NCBI GenBank assembly: GCA_035541895.1
Contig: DATKMK010000057.1
Coordinates: 28,214-92,213 of the forward strand
Length of the DNA: 64,000 bases
Direction: 5' to 3'
Origin: DATKMK01 sp035541895
GTDB taxonomy: Bacteria; Desulfobacterota; Binatia; HRBIN30; JACQVA1
Below, one piece after another: positions 42,459 to 51,705 of the stretch. How positions within the stretch are numbered: position 1 is the stretch's first letter; each line of letters opens with the position of its first letter. Position numbers and translations under genes: made by a program. A model generated the notes under the pieces. The model was given only the letters and a program-made list of their open reading frames with translations, had not been told where the DNA came from and ran no database searches.

Positions 42459-43967
42459 CTAGGTGTCAAGAGGTGTTCGTCCATCCGATTCGGCGCGGCG
42501 GACGAGTCGGAGATCGATGCCGACGAACCGCCGCTGCTCCACCGTCACATAGGACTCGCCGAGCTGTTCGAAACATCGAACTGCGTCACCATTCCAATCC
42601 CGCCCAATCATGATCCAAAGCCACCCGCTCGGTTGATCATCTCGTGCTGCCGCCGAGCAATTGCCCGCGCGCCCAAGCGGCAGGTCGCGGCCATAGAAAT
42701 CCACCGCGATATCGATCTGCCCGAGCGGAATCACACGCGCACCCGGAACCGCCGCCGCGCGCACATACGCAAGCGCGCCGCGAACGTCTTCTTTGCCGTA
42801 GCGAGCATTCCAGTAGAGATTGGCCAATGACCCGACCATGCACGCGACCATCACCACGCTTGCCGCACGCTCCCACCAATGTCGGCGCGGGGCATGAATG
42901 CTCAGGCTGAGCAATAGCATGAGCGCGGCGACGGCCGGAAAGCCGTATCGCGCCTGGTAGGTCACGTGGGTCAACTTGGTCAACGCGAAGACACAGAGTG
43001 GTATCCCCACGCACCACGGCACGATCACGGCCGCCATCTCCGATCGGCGCGCGACCTCGGTGACCGCGCGCGCGAGCAACACCGAACTGGTCGCCAGCAC
43101 CACGATAGTGATCGGATGGTCGACGGCCAAGCGCGTGACGGACGGGAGTTGATGGAGGTACTCCAACGTCGGTCCAAGACTGAACCCGGCGACAAACGCG
43201 AACGCGGTGTACGGCAACGCCCACCACGTCGTCGACCGAGGCGTTCCGGTGGAGAGGTTCAACTGCTTCAGAATCACCCACAGCACGGGAGCACACGCAA
43301 TGACGACGATCACATGAACGACAATCAGCTTGCGGAGAAATCCCGCTCGCTCGGGTCGCATGCGGCTCAACCAGCACGCTGAAACTAACTGACAAGCGAG
43401 GACGAAGAACGAGAAGATGAACGTGTAGATTCCGCACAGTACCGCCAGGGCGTAGCCGAACCAGGACGAGACGTTGTCGCGTCGCCACATCCGGACGAAC
43501 GCGAGGTACGACAACGTGGTGAACCAGCCCCACTGCGCATACCAACGAGCATCCTGGCTGTACCACACGTGCATCGGCGCGACCCCGACCAGCAGCGCCG
43601 CGGTCAATGCCAGCGGAATCGAGACGATCTCGCACCCAACGGCGTACACCGTCAGCACATCCAGTGACCCAAAGATCGCCGAGGGCACACGCGCGCTCCA
43701 TTCGATCGGCCCCAACTGCACCATCGGGTGAAGTACGAGAAACGACAGTGGGGCTTGATCGCGACGGCCACGCTCGCTGTTGGGGCGGTAGTTTCTGACG
43801 ATCTCGACCGGTGATTGCGACGCGATGTGAACCTGCACGACCTCGTCGAGCCACAGGTTTTGTTCTCCCAAGCGGTAGAACCGCACGCTGACCGCGAGCA
43901 CAAACAGCGCGATGATATGCGGCCACCGTCGCCTGTCGCGCCTCTCCACATCGTCGCAGCGCAGCAT
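42459..43967 (-). CDS. GT39/ArnT-like membrane glycosyltransferase
   Basis: A GT-C transferase of about 502 residues with 9-11 hydrophobic helices. The first periplasmic loop has NLWLDEVVQVHIA with the catalytic Asp-Glu pair, followed by RRDQAPLSFLVLHP, a pattern of PMT/ArnT-like enzymes using polyprenyl-phosphate sugars. The C-terminal 90 residues are periplasmic. The ATG at 43967 is chosen over a TTG at 43976. It is the last gene of the polysaccharide operon, and the aminotransferase stop is within a few bases of its start. Confidence 0.8.
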   Translation of the reverse strand: MLRCDDVERRDRRRWPHIIALFVLAVSVRFYRLGEQNLWLDEVVQVHIASQSPVEIVRNYRPNSERGRRDQAPLSFLVLHPMVQLGPIEWSARVPSAIFGSLDVLTVYAVGCEIVSIPLALTAALLVGVAPMHVWYSQDARWYAQWGWFTTLSYLAFVRMWRRDNVSSWFGYALAVLCGIYTFIFSFFVLACQLVSACWLSRMRPERAGFLRKLIVVHVIVVIACAPVLWVILKQLNLSTGTPRSTTWWALPYTAFAFVAGFSLGPTLEYLHQLPSVTRLAVDHPITIVVLATSSVLLARAVTEVARRSEMAAVIVPWCVGIPLCVFALTKLTHVTYQARYGFPAVAALMLLLSLSIHAPRRHWWERAASVVMVACMVGSLANLYWNARYGKEDVRGALAYVRAAAVPGARVIPLGQIDIAVDFYGRDLPLGRAGNCSAAARDDQPSGWLWIMIGRDWNGDAVRCFEQLGESYVTVEQRRFVGIDLRLVRRAESDGRTPLDT

Positions 43968-43976
43968 GCCGTCCAA

Positions 43977-45194
43977 TTACCGGCGGCGGTAACGGCCGAT
44001 GACCTTCTTGACCGCGCTAACGACGGTGCCAACGTCGGCGGCACTCAATTGTGGGTACAGCGGCAACGACAGCACCTGCTCCGACGCGGTCTCCGCGTTC
44101 GGTAGTCGCCCCGCGTATTGCGGGAACGTGTGCTGATAGTACGGATGCAGGTGCAGCGCACGGAAGTGCACCCCGAGGCCAATACCTTCCGCTTGGATGG
44201 CGTTGAGAATCTGATCGCGATCGACCGACAGGCAGTCGCTGCGCAAGCGAATCACGTACAGGTGATAGGCGTGCTTCACATATGGGTGCCGGTGCAACGG
44301 CCACAGCTCGTCGATCGTGCCGAGCGCGGCATCGTAGGCTTCGAACAACGCGCGACGCCGCTGCCAGAACTCCTCCATCTTCCGAAGCTGGCACAGACCG
44401 AGCGCCGCCTGAAGATCGAACATCACATAGTTGAACCCGGGCGTGAACACGCTCGCGTGCTTGTAGCCGGCGGTACCGTAGCGTTGCCACGCATTGGTGC
44501 TCAGCCCATGCAACGCCAACCCGCCGATCTCCTCGGCCGCGGCCGCATCGTTGGTCGTGACGAACCCACCCTCGCCGGTGGTCAGATTCTTGGTCGCGTA
44601 CAAGCTGAAACAGGTGTACGGCCCGAGACTGCCAATCGGGCGGCCGCGATATTCGGCACCCAACGCGTGCGCCGCGTCTTCGATGATCGTCAGTCGATGC
44701 CGTGCCGCGAGTGCGAGCATCTCGGTCATGTTGCACGGATGCCCGGCGAAGTGCACCGGGATGATCGCCTTGGTTCGCGGCGTGATCGCGCGAGCGACGG
44801 CCTGAGGATCGATGTTGAGCGTGTCCGGCTCGACGTCGACGAACACGGGAGTCGCACCGACGTGGACAATCACGTTGGCAGTGGCGGCAAACGTGATCGG
44901 CGTCGTAATGACCTCGTCTCCGGCGCCAACGCGCGCGGCAATCAACGCCAAGTGCAGCGCCGCGGTGCCGGAATTCAAACACACCGCGTGGGACGCGCCG
45001 CACACGCGGGCGAAGGCTTGTTCGAGTTCGATCGTCCGCGGACCCTTGGTCAGCCAGCCCGATCGCAGCGTCTCGACGACCGCCTGCTCTTCCTCCGTGC
45101 CGAGGCACGGCTGACAGAAGGGAAGAAACTTCGCGCGAACCGGACGGCCCCCTTCGCTCGCAAGATCGTCGTGCGCATGCGCCACCTCAGTCAT
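43977..45194 (-). CDS. DegT/DnrJ/EryC1-family sugar aminotransferase
   Basis: A 405-residue PLP-dependent enzyme that aminates a nucleotide keto-sugar. Family features: PFCQPCLGTEEEQAVVETL, LNSGTAALHLAL, VEPDTLNID, IPVHFAGHPCNM, IIEDAAHALGA and the PLP-lysine segment YATKNLTTGEGG. The ATG at 45194 overlaps the stop of the upstream MBL gene by 8 bases; a longer frame upstream is not homologous. It is one of two such enzymes in the operon, so at least two amino-sugars or two steps are likely. Confidence 0.9.
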   Translation of the reverse strand: MTEVAHAHDDLASEGGRPVRAKFLPFCQPCLGTEEEQAVVETLRSGWLTKGPRTIELEQAFARVCGASHAVCLNSGTAALHLALIAARVGAGDEVITTPITFAATANVIVHVGATPVFVDVEPDTLNIDPQAVARAITPRTKAIIPVHFAGHPCNMTEMLALAARHRLTIIEDAAHALGAEYRGRPIGSLGPYTCFSLYATKNLTTGEGGFVTTNDAAAAEEIGGLALHGLSTNAWQRYGTAGYKHASVFTPGFNYVMFDLQAALGLCQLRKMEEFWQRRRALFEAYDAALGTIDELWPLHRHPYVKHAYHLYVIRLRSDCLSVDRDQILNAIQAEGIGLGVHFRALHLHPYYQHTFPQYAGRLPNAETASEQVLSLPLYPQLSAADVGTVVSAVKKVIGRYRRR

Positions 45195-46569
45195 CACCCA
45201 CACCTCCAACGCCTCCGTCCGGCACGTCCTCCTTCTCCGCGATCGCCGCGAGGTAGGGATCGACATGCACGCACAGCCACAGCCAAAATCGCCGCATCGC
45301 CTCTGTGTACCCCCCCGGATGAGAGATCCGCCAACGCGAATTGCGGATCTCCTGAAACTCCAGTTTCCCGCGCAGCGCACCCATCAAGAGAAAGTCGTCG
45401 ATCGTGATGCGTAAGTCCCACGTTCCCCTCGGGGTCCCGCGTTCCACGCTACACATTCCGTCACGAAATGTCAGCGTGAACTCATCGGGCACGCGACCCT
45501 GTACCGACATATGAACGGTCAGCCGGCCAACGTCTCGCACCGCGCCATCGCTGGCTTCTGCTGCCCGACGCATACGCCGAATGAACAGCTCGGCGAGCCC
45601 GGTGGTGTCGAGGGAACGCTCGCCGGCTCGCAACTGCGCAACCGCCGGTCTCTTCGCCCGTGCGTACGCTTCCAACTCCTCGAAGAAGCGACTCCCATCC
45701 GGCGGCGGAGCGCATCGCACAACGCCGTCTTCCGGCGTCCAGTAGTCTCGGCTTTGCATCAAGACCGGCGTCACACCTTCCAACGGGTGCGCCTCCAAGT
45801 AGGCGAGAAACTCAGCCGGGTGAACACGACAGAGGCGATTGATCCACACGTCTTCGGGCGCCAACCACGACAGATCATTCGCAAACGGCACGAACAGCCG
45901 CGGTCGCAGCGCTTCGACGTAATAGCGGGCCTTGGGAAAAAAGTGCTCATACTTCCGCCGCCGCGCCTCGCGCACGCGCACATCGTCGGGGAGGTCGGCA
46001 ACCGCCGGGTAGCCGATGCTGGCGCCGCAAAACATGAGGCCGAGGTCAATGGTAGGGAATCTAGAGGCGAGGTCGGCGCAGACGCGATCGCCCAAATAGT
46101 TGTCGTTCTGCACGAAGACCGTTCGGCCACCGGTCTGGACTACCAGTGAGCTGTCCGGATCGAGGGTGGCGGCCGGGACCATCACCGCCCACACCTCCGG
46201 CGCAAGCTCGAGCGTTTCCCACGCGCGCAGCATGTGAACCGTCTTGAACCCGAGACGGCGCACGCTGCGATGAAAGCGTTCCCGCTGCATTGGGGCATTC
46301 AACGGCGCCCATCCCTCGTCGAGCGCGGGAACGATCAACGCCGCCGACTTGTCGAACTGCGCCAACGAGGCCGGATCAAAGTGATCGGCGTGGTGATGCG
46401 AGATGTAGATGAAATCGAGCGGCGGGAGGTCGGCGATGCCGACCGCGAGCGGCGGGTAGTGCCAGAGGGTGTTGCAGTACAGCGGTTCGGAAAAGACGGG
46501 GTCAGTGATCAGGCGGACGCCGCCGGCTTCGATCAGCGCGGTGGCGTGACCAATGTAAGTGACTCGCAT
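45187..46569 (-). CDS. MBL-fold metallo-hydrolase with C-terminal SCP2-like region
   Basis: A 460-residue protein. The N-terminal domain has VTYIGHATALIEAGG, LITDPVFSEPLY and the metal site SHHHADHFD, as in UlaG/NAPE-PLD-type beta-lactamase-fold hydrolases. The last 100 residues (RVPDEFTLTFRDG, LRITIDDFLLMGALRG) resemble an SCP2-like lipid-binding domain, a tentative call. The combination recalls enzymes acting on sugar-nucleotides or lipid-linked precursors. The start at 46569 fits the family N-terminus. It sits in the middle of the polysaccharide operon, so a role in glycan or lipid carrier processing is likely. Confidence 0.72.
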   Translation of the reverse strand: MRVTYIGHATALIEAGGVRLITDPVFSEPLYCNTLWHYPPLAVGIADLPPLDFIYISHHHADHFDPASLAQFDKSAALIVPALDEGWAPLNAPMQRERFHRSVRRLGFKTVHMLRAWETLELAPEVWAVMVPAATLDPDSSLVVQTGGRTVFVQNDNYLGDRVCADLASRFPTIDLGLMFCGASIGYPAVADLPDDVRVREARRRKYEHFFPKARYYVEALRPRLFVPFANDLSWLAPEDVWINRLCRVHPAEFLAYLEAHPLEGVTPVLMQSRDYWTPEDGVVRCAPPPDGSRFFEELEAYARAKRPAVAQLRAGERSLDTTGLAELFIRRMRRAAEASDGAVRDVGRLTVHMSVQGRVPDEFTLTFRDGMCSVERGTPRGTWDLRITIDDFLLMGALRGKLEFQEIRNSRWRISHPGGYTEAMRRFWLWLCVHVDPYLAAIAEKEDVPDGGVGGVGDD

Positions 46570-46646
46570 GCCGCACCAGCCCCCAGCCCAGTGTAGCCTG
46601 CGGTCGGTTGCCAAGCCATTGGCAGGCGAAGCCGCGTCCGACAGGC

Positions 46647-47417
46647 TCAGGGCCGGCGACCGACAACGGGGGGCACGCTTCCCCGTTCCCGTGCGCCATG
46701 ATCCGCTCGTGCGCCTTGGTTCGCGCCGTCGACGGGCTGTCCCGTGAGAATCGCAAGGCTCTCCGGACCGTGATTGAAGAGCAGATCGATCACCGAGAGA
46801 TGCGAGACGAACGGTCCGAACAGTTGCCGATAGGTCGGATGCGCATAATGTTGATAGCAGAGAGCCATTCCGTACGTGCGCAGGAGGGACTCATCGAGAT
46901 ACGCCGCCCCGCTTTCACCGCTCAGATATTCGGTAGCGCCAACGGCACGACAGATTTCGACCAGACGCTGGGTTGCCGACCCGGCCCCGCCAATCTCCGA
47001 GGCGAGTCGCCTTGGCCGGTCCAGCCCGAGCCACGCGAGCAGCACGTCGATTACGGCGAGGTCGAGATCGATTAGGAACTGCCACGGGCGCTGAACGATG
47101 CGCTCAAACTCCGGATAGTAGCAGTCGAAGTACGCGGCGCGGGCGTAGCACGCCCGGACGCTGCCGAGATGTTTGCGCTGCCACGGACGCGCGGTGTCGA
47201 TTCGGGTTTCGCGAATCGTCTGCGTGAACCGTCCCTTCGACTGCACCGGTACGGTGAGCCACTGGGCGCCGGTCCGGCATTTGATTCGGTTGCGATGTCG
47301 CCACCCACGCCGATCGAATTGGACGTCGTCGAAGAAGACAAACAAGTCGCACTGGTAAAACTGGTCGAAGAACCCGAGCCACGGCAGATAGCCGGGCTGC
47401 AAGATGACCACGCGCAT
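46647..47417 (-). CDS. WbqC-like family protein
   Basis: A 256-residue protein that begins VVILQPGYLPWLGFFDQFYQ and continues with DVQFDRRGWRHRNRIK, then WLTVPVQSKGRF. This is the conserved N-terminus of the WbqC family found in O-antigen clusters, whose biochemical role is poorly defined but is tied to unusual amino-sugar synthesis. It is 7 bp downstream of the GT2 gene in the same operon. Confidence 0.85.
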   Translation of the reverse strand: MRVVILQPGYLPWLGFFDQFYQCDLFVFFDDVQFDRRGWRHRNRIKCRTGAQWLTVPVQSKGRFTQTIRETRIDTARPWQRKHLGSVRACYARAAYFDCYYPEFERIVQRPWQFLIDLDLAVIDVLLAWLGLDRPRRLASEIGGAGSATQRLVEICRAVGATEYLSGESGAAYLDESLLRTYGMALCYQHYAHPTYRQLFGPFVSHLSVIDLLFNHGPESLAILTGQPVDGANQGARADHGARERGSVPPVVGRRP

Positions 47418-47424
47418 TGCGTGC

Positions 47425-48234
47425 TCAGCCGGCGATGCGGAACTCGGTCACCAGTGCGTCGCGGTCGAACCCGATGCGTTCGGCCACATCGTACTGCGAC
47501 GCGCTCGCTTGCGCTTCGCGACGGACGGCATGCAGCGCTTGGATGACGTTGAGCACGAACCGCAGGCGCCGGCGTGGGCCGTACTTGGTGGCGCCGGCGT
47601 AACGCGGCCCGTGAGGGACGGTCACGACCCCCATGCTTCGGGCGTGTTGCGCCAACAGCACTTCGAGTTGGATGGGGCTCCCGCGGAATTGAACGATGCG
47701 ATCGACGAGCGATCGGCGCAGTGCTCGAAATGGGCTGAAGTGCACACCGCGCGGCACGCCGAGCGCGCGTTCTATCAGCGTGTGTCCGAGCGCGGAGGTC
47801 ATCCGCTGATGCCACGGATGATGGCGCGCGGCAAAGACGCCGAACACCACATCAAACCCGTCGCCAAGCTTGGCGAGCAGCGCGGGAATTTCGCTGGGCG
47901 GCGTTTGCATGTCGGCATCCAGTGTCACCACGATCGCTCCTCGGGCATGCCGCAAACCCGCCATCAACGCGGCGTGCTGGCCGCAGTTCTCCTTCAGCCG
48001 CACGACGCGGACGCGCGGGTCGCCGTCTGCGAGTTGCCGCAACGCCTGCGGCGTGGCGTCGGTACTGCCGTCGTCGACAAAGACGATCTCGAACCACTGC
48101 CGAAGGTTCGAGAGCGCTGCGGAGGCGCGCCGATGCACCTCCCGCACGTTCTCCGCCTCGTTCAGCATCGGGATGACCAGCGAGACGTCGGTCGCGCCAG
48201 TCGTGTCTGTCAACGTAGATGCGTGCGGTGACAT
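47425..48234 (-). CDS. Family 2 glycosyltransferase
   Basis: A 269-residue GT-A enzyme. Motifs: VSLVIPMLNEAENVREV, FVDDGSTDATPQAL and VTLDADMQTPPSEI with the DxD-like metal motif. There is no C-terminal membrane pair, so it resembles the soluble DPM1/ArnC-type catalytic domain. The ATG at 48234 shares its first base with the upstream stop (TGATG). It may load a sugar onto polyprenyl phosphate for the GT-C enzymes nearby. Confidence 0.87.
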   Translation of the reverse strand: MSPHASTLTDTTGATDVSLVIPMLNEAENVREVHRRASAALSNLRQWFEIVFVDDGSTDATPQALRQLADGDPRVRVVRLKENCGQHAALMAGLRHARGAIVVTLDADMQTPPSEIPALLAKLGDGFDVVFGVFAARHHPWHQRMTSALGHTLIERALGVPRGVHFSPFRALRRSLVDRIVQFRGSPIQLEVLLAQHARSMGVVTVPHGPRYAGATKYGPRRRLRFVLNVIQALHAVRREAQASASQYDVAERIGFDRDALVTEFRIAG

Positions 48235-49583
48235 CACCCGACTCCAGTCACTCGGGCAGTACGATGATACACCGGTACGCGCGCCGGAGCGGGCCCGCGC
48301 AACGCGCCATCGACAACGATCAACCATGCGGCCAACAATGCGGCGCCGTTTGCAGACGTCACCACCCGCCATGACAAGCCGGTGATACCGAGCGCGTTGA
48401 TCACGCCGGCCGACGCGACATAGTTGACCGCCGGCAGCGCGAACAGCGCCAACAACGTCCAGCGGATCGGCCACGCATCGAGGTTTCTGGGGCTCAGGAC
48501 GAGTCCCGTCAACGGCACCGCCAACAGCAAGACATCGTACACCTGATGATACGAACAAATCAGAACCGTCAGACAGATCACGCTGTCCGACAACCACTGC
48601 GTCCTGACGTCACGAACGATCGACAGCTTATGCACAGCTAGTCCGCCGAGACCGAGCACGAGCACGCAAATGGCGATGGTAGCGGTAGTTCCGGGCACGT
48701 GTCCGGCGAGGCGAGCCAGGAGAGCGATGGCGTCCACCCGCGCCCACGCCGAGTTCAAATTCACCGCCGCATTCGCCTCAGTCGCCGCGTTGGTTGCGGA
48801 CATTGATGCGAGCAGCGGCTGCAGCCCTCCGGCTTCAAATGCGAGGCGCGCCGTGGCGACGCCCGTGAGCACCCCGGCAACTGCAACGCCGATGATCACC
48901 GCGCGCCAGTCACGGCGGCAGGCCAGCAGGAGCGCCAAAGGGACCCCCAACGTTGGCTTGAACGTCGTCAGCGCCAAGGCCATGCCGGCCAACCATGGTC
49001 GCGTGCGCGCACAATGAAGCGCGACGCAGGCGGCGACAACAGTCTCGATCGCCGACTGCCCAAGTACAAGCGTCATGTGGCCGGGTCGGCTCAGCAGCAG
49101 GAGCGCGCCGATACCGAACAACTCTGCCGCACCGGCGTCGCGACCATTCATGTGCAAGAGCAGCAGGGCCAGCAGGAACATCAAGCTCACGTTCAAACCG
49201 AAATACACCAGGCTCGACGTCTCAACCGGCAACAAGCCGAGAGGCATGTGCACCAACAACGTCAGCGGCGAATACATGGGAAAGAAGTCAGTGGGATAGA
49301 CGTGCGTGTAGGTGCCGATGTCATATGGATTGACGCCGTCAAGAAAGGCGGCCGCCGGATAGTAGATCGACTGCCTGAACCCGTGAAATCGCTGAGCTCC
49401 GCGCAACACGTCGAGGCCGGCCAGCTCCGTCACGCGCAGCGTCACGAGTCCAAGCGCGAAGATCAACAGCCCCGCCGCGAACACGGTCCGCCCGACTCGG
49501 GTATGGCGCGGCACGCAAACCACTTGTGGGACCCGCGTGAACATGCGAGGCAGCGAAATAGGGACAACCTTTGGAGCGATCAA
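48234..49583 (-). CDS. GT87/DUF2029-like membrane glycosyltransferase
   Basis: The 449-residue protein has about ten hydrophobic helices. The first periplasmic loop holds FLDGVNPYDIGTY and FFPMYSPLTLLVHMPLGLL, the pattern of the GT87 (DUF2029) mannosyltransferase family that uses polyprenyl-phosphate mannose. A TTG at 49583 overlaps the upstream stop; an ATG at 49544 is an alternative start. Coupled on both sides to GT2 genes, it is probably a polymerising or side-chain transferase. Confidence 0.75.
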   Translation of the reverse strand: MIAPKVVPISLPRMFTRVPQVVCVPRHTRVGRTVFAAGLLIFALGLVTLRVTELAGLDVLRGAQRFHGFRQSIYYPAAAFLDGVNPYDIGTYTHVYPTDFFPMYSPLTLLVHMPLGLLPVETSSLVYFGLNVSLMFLLALLLLHMNGRDAGAAELFGIGALLLLSRPGHMTLVLGQSAIETVVAACVALHCARTRPWLAGMALALTTFKPTLGVPLALLLACRRDWRAVIIGVAVAGVLTGVATARLAFEAGGLQPLLASMSATNAATEANAAVNLNSAWARVDAIALLARLAGHVPGTTATIAICVLVLGLGGLAVHKLSIVRDVRTQWLSDSVICLTVLICSYHQVYDVLLLAVPLTGLVLSPRNLDAWPIRWTLLALFALPAVNYVASAGVINALGITGLSWRVVTSANGAALLAAWLIVVDGALRGPAPARVPVYHRTARVTGVG

Positions 49584-50614
49584 TCAGCGACCACCGACCG
49601 CGGAGCGCTCGAGGACTTCGCCCACACCGCATCGTTTTGCGTCGTGGTTTGCTCGACGATGAATAGCGGTCGCCGCCTGGTCTCATCGAGCGCGCGCCAG
49701 AGATACTCCCCCAGTACGCCCATCATGAGCATTTGCATCCCGCCGAGGATGAGCACGATGACGATCAGCGACGTCCATCCGGCAACCGGATGCCCAACGA
49801 GCGCGTTGAGCAGCACGACGATGGAATAAACGAAGCCGACCAGGGCCACAACGCCGCCCAGATACGACATGAATCGAATCGGCGTGTAGCTGAAGGCGGT
49901 GACCGAATCGACCAGCAACTTTAGTTTCTTCTTCAGCGTCCATCCCGATTGCCCATGGAGACGCGCGCGCTTGACGTAGGTGATGCTGGTCTGGCGGAAA
50001 CCCATCCACGTGATAAGCGCCATCAGACTCACGTTGCTTTCACTGAACTCGCGTAGTGCGTCGAGCACCCGTCGATCGAGCAAAAAGAAGTCGGCTCCCA
50101 TCGCCGACATGCTGTCCAAACCGACCACCTTTCGCATCAACCAGTAGTAGACGCGCGCGAACCCCTTGGTGGCGGCGGTTTCGCCTTCGCGTTCGGCGCG
50201 CGCCGCCCACACCACATGCGCACCGTTCCGCCAGGCGTCGAGGAGTTGCGGCACAACCTCCGGAGGATCCTGGAGGTCCGCTGCCAAGGCGATTGCACAG
50301 TCTCCCCGGGCAGCGTGGAGTCCACAACTCAGGGCGATGTGGGCGCCGCTGTTTCTGGCGAGCCTGATGCCTCGCACACGCGCGTCGGCCGCAGCGGTGG
50401 CGTGGATTACGTCGAATGTGGCGTCGGGAGAATGATCGTCGATCACAACCCATTCCCAATCGATTTCCAACCCATCGAGGGCATCACGGAGACGTTGATA
50501 CAGTGTCGGAAGATTCTCCGCCTCGCGATACGCAGGCGTCACGACCGACAGGCGGACTCGTGCCGGAGACCGATCTTCCAAATCCGGATCGTCGTGGTCA
50601 TGCAGCGCAGGCAT
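49580..50614 (-). CDS. Family 2 glycosyltransferase with two C-terminal helices (GtrB/ArnC-like)
   Basis: About 344 residues. Motifs are LSVVTPAYREAENLPTL, VVIDDHSPDATF and IALAADLQDPPEV, followed by DFFLLDRRVLDAL and two membrane helices (residues about 235-310). This is the layout of polyprenyl-phosphate glycosyltransferases such as GtrB, which make undecaprenyl-P-sugar. The ATG at 50614 is a conservative choice; a GTG at 50695 overlapping the previous gene is in frame. It would supply the lipid-linked sugar for the GT87 and GT39 enzymes. Confidence 0.85.
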   Translation of the reverse strand: MPALHDHDDPDLEDRSPARVRLSVVTPAYREAENLPTLYQRLRDALDGLEIDWEWVVIDDHSPDATFDVIHATAAADARVRGIRLARNSGAHIALSCGLHAARGDCAIALAADLQDPPEVVPQLLDAWRNGAHVVWAARAEREGETAATKGFARVYYWLMRKVVGLDSMSAMGADFFLLDRRVLDALREFSESNVSLMALITWMGFRQTSITYVKRARLHGQSGWTLKKKLKLLVDSVTAFSYTPIRFMSYLGGVVALVGFVYSIVVLLNALVGHPVAGWTSLIVIVLILGGMQMLMMGVLGEYLWRALDETRRRPLFIVEQTTTQNDAVWAKSSSAPRSVVAD

Positions 50615-50682
50615 CGTTTCAAGCCTCTGGCCTACGTCCCTCGCCGGCGCAAACGCGATCTTCGAGGACCGCAGGAACTGTG

Positions 50683-51705
50683 TCACGGTCGCCACACTAC
50701 CGTCGAGTAAGACTGCGGCACCAGCATGCGCGGCGAGCCCGCGCCGTCCGCATCGATCACCCAGGTCGTCATCTCCGCGGAACCGCTCTCTGCATTCGGC
50801 AGGGCGTACATGATTCGCGCGTCATCGAGCCAGGCCGCTTGATCATCAACGCTCCGGGTCTCGCTCAGCGGTCGGTCTTCAAGCGTTGGGACATCAAGAA
50901 CGGAAAGCCGCCAGCGAACCGGTCCGATGCCCTGCGTAGTGCGCTGCTTGAACGCGACTCGCGTGTTGTCGGGCGACAGCGAAGGACATTCGACACCATC
51001 GCGAAGGAGTTTGGCGCTGTGAGCGCCGACGCTGCCTTCGACGAGATACGTCTGGCCGCCGCTGCCGACGGTTGCGTAGAACGTGTCGGGCTGATTGCGA
51101 AAGGTTACACCCCAGAAGTTACGATCGGCCGCCTCGAAGCGTTCCGTGCCCTTCCACACGGTCAAGCGCTCAAAGTCCGGCACCACGTACTCACCGCGCT
51201 GCAGGTCGATGATCGATGTGACCGTGGAGAAGTCGGCAACATAGTCGTGCCCGCTGACGAAGACCGTGACGCCGGCGTACGCGCCGTCGGCAGAGACCCG
51301 AACCCGACTAGGAGCACCGGCCAGCGCCAGGGTGAACAGCGTCCGGAACTCCTGGTCGAAGACGATCGCCGAATACTTCGTGAATACCCCACGCGCCGCG
51401 GCCAGACACACGCCGCGACCGTGCGCGTAGTCAACGCGCTCGCACGACAGCGATGCAATCACACGGCGATCGCGGACATGGTTGAGGGGCGCGAGCACCA
51501 GCTTGCCGTAGGAATTGTCGAGCGCGGTGCTGCGAAACAGGAGCATCGTGCCCGACGTATCCCCCACCGCGCCACCGTCGGCTTCGGGCGGTTGGCTGAC
51601 CGATGTCGGTCGCGAGCGTTGCATCGCGTGGTACACGTAGGTTCCGGCACCAACGGCGCACGCCACGCAGAGCACGGCGAACGCCAGCGCACGCCCGCGT
51701 CTCAT
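50683..51705 (-). CDS. Membrane-anchored TolB-like beta-propeller protein
   Basis: A 340-residue protein with an N-terminal anchor (ALAFAVLCVACAVGAGTYVY) and an exported domain with repeated beta motifs: PSRVRVSADGAYAGVTVF, SLSPDNTRVAFKQ, AAWLDDARIMYALP. The latter two are the classic TolB/WD40-like repeats. It overlaps the MFS gene at ATGA, so it should be co-produced with the transporter. A scaffold or sensor role in polysaccharide export is possible; no function is claimed. Confidence 0.68.
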   Translation of the reverse strand: MRRGRALAFAVLCVACAVGAGTYVYHAMQRSRPTSVSQPPEADGGAVGDTSGTMLLFRSTALDNSYGKLVLAPLNHVRDRRVIASLSCERVDYAHGRGVCLAAARGVFTKYSAIVFDQEFRTLFTLALAGAPSRVRVSADGAYAGVTVFVSGHDYVADFSTVTSIIDLQRGEYVVPDFERLTVWKGTERFEAADRNFWGVTFRNQPDTFYATVGSGGQTYLVEGSVGAHSAKLLRDGVECPSLSPDNTRVAFKQRTTQGIGPVRWRLSVLDVPTLEDRPLSETRSVDDQAAWLDDARIMYALPNAESGSAEMTTWVIDADGAGSPRMLVPQSYSTVVWRP

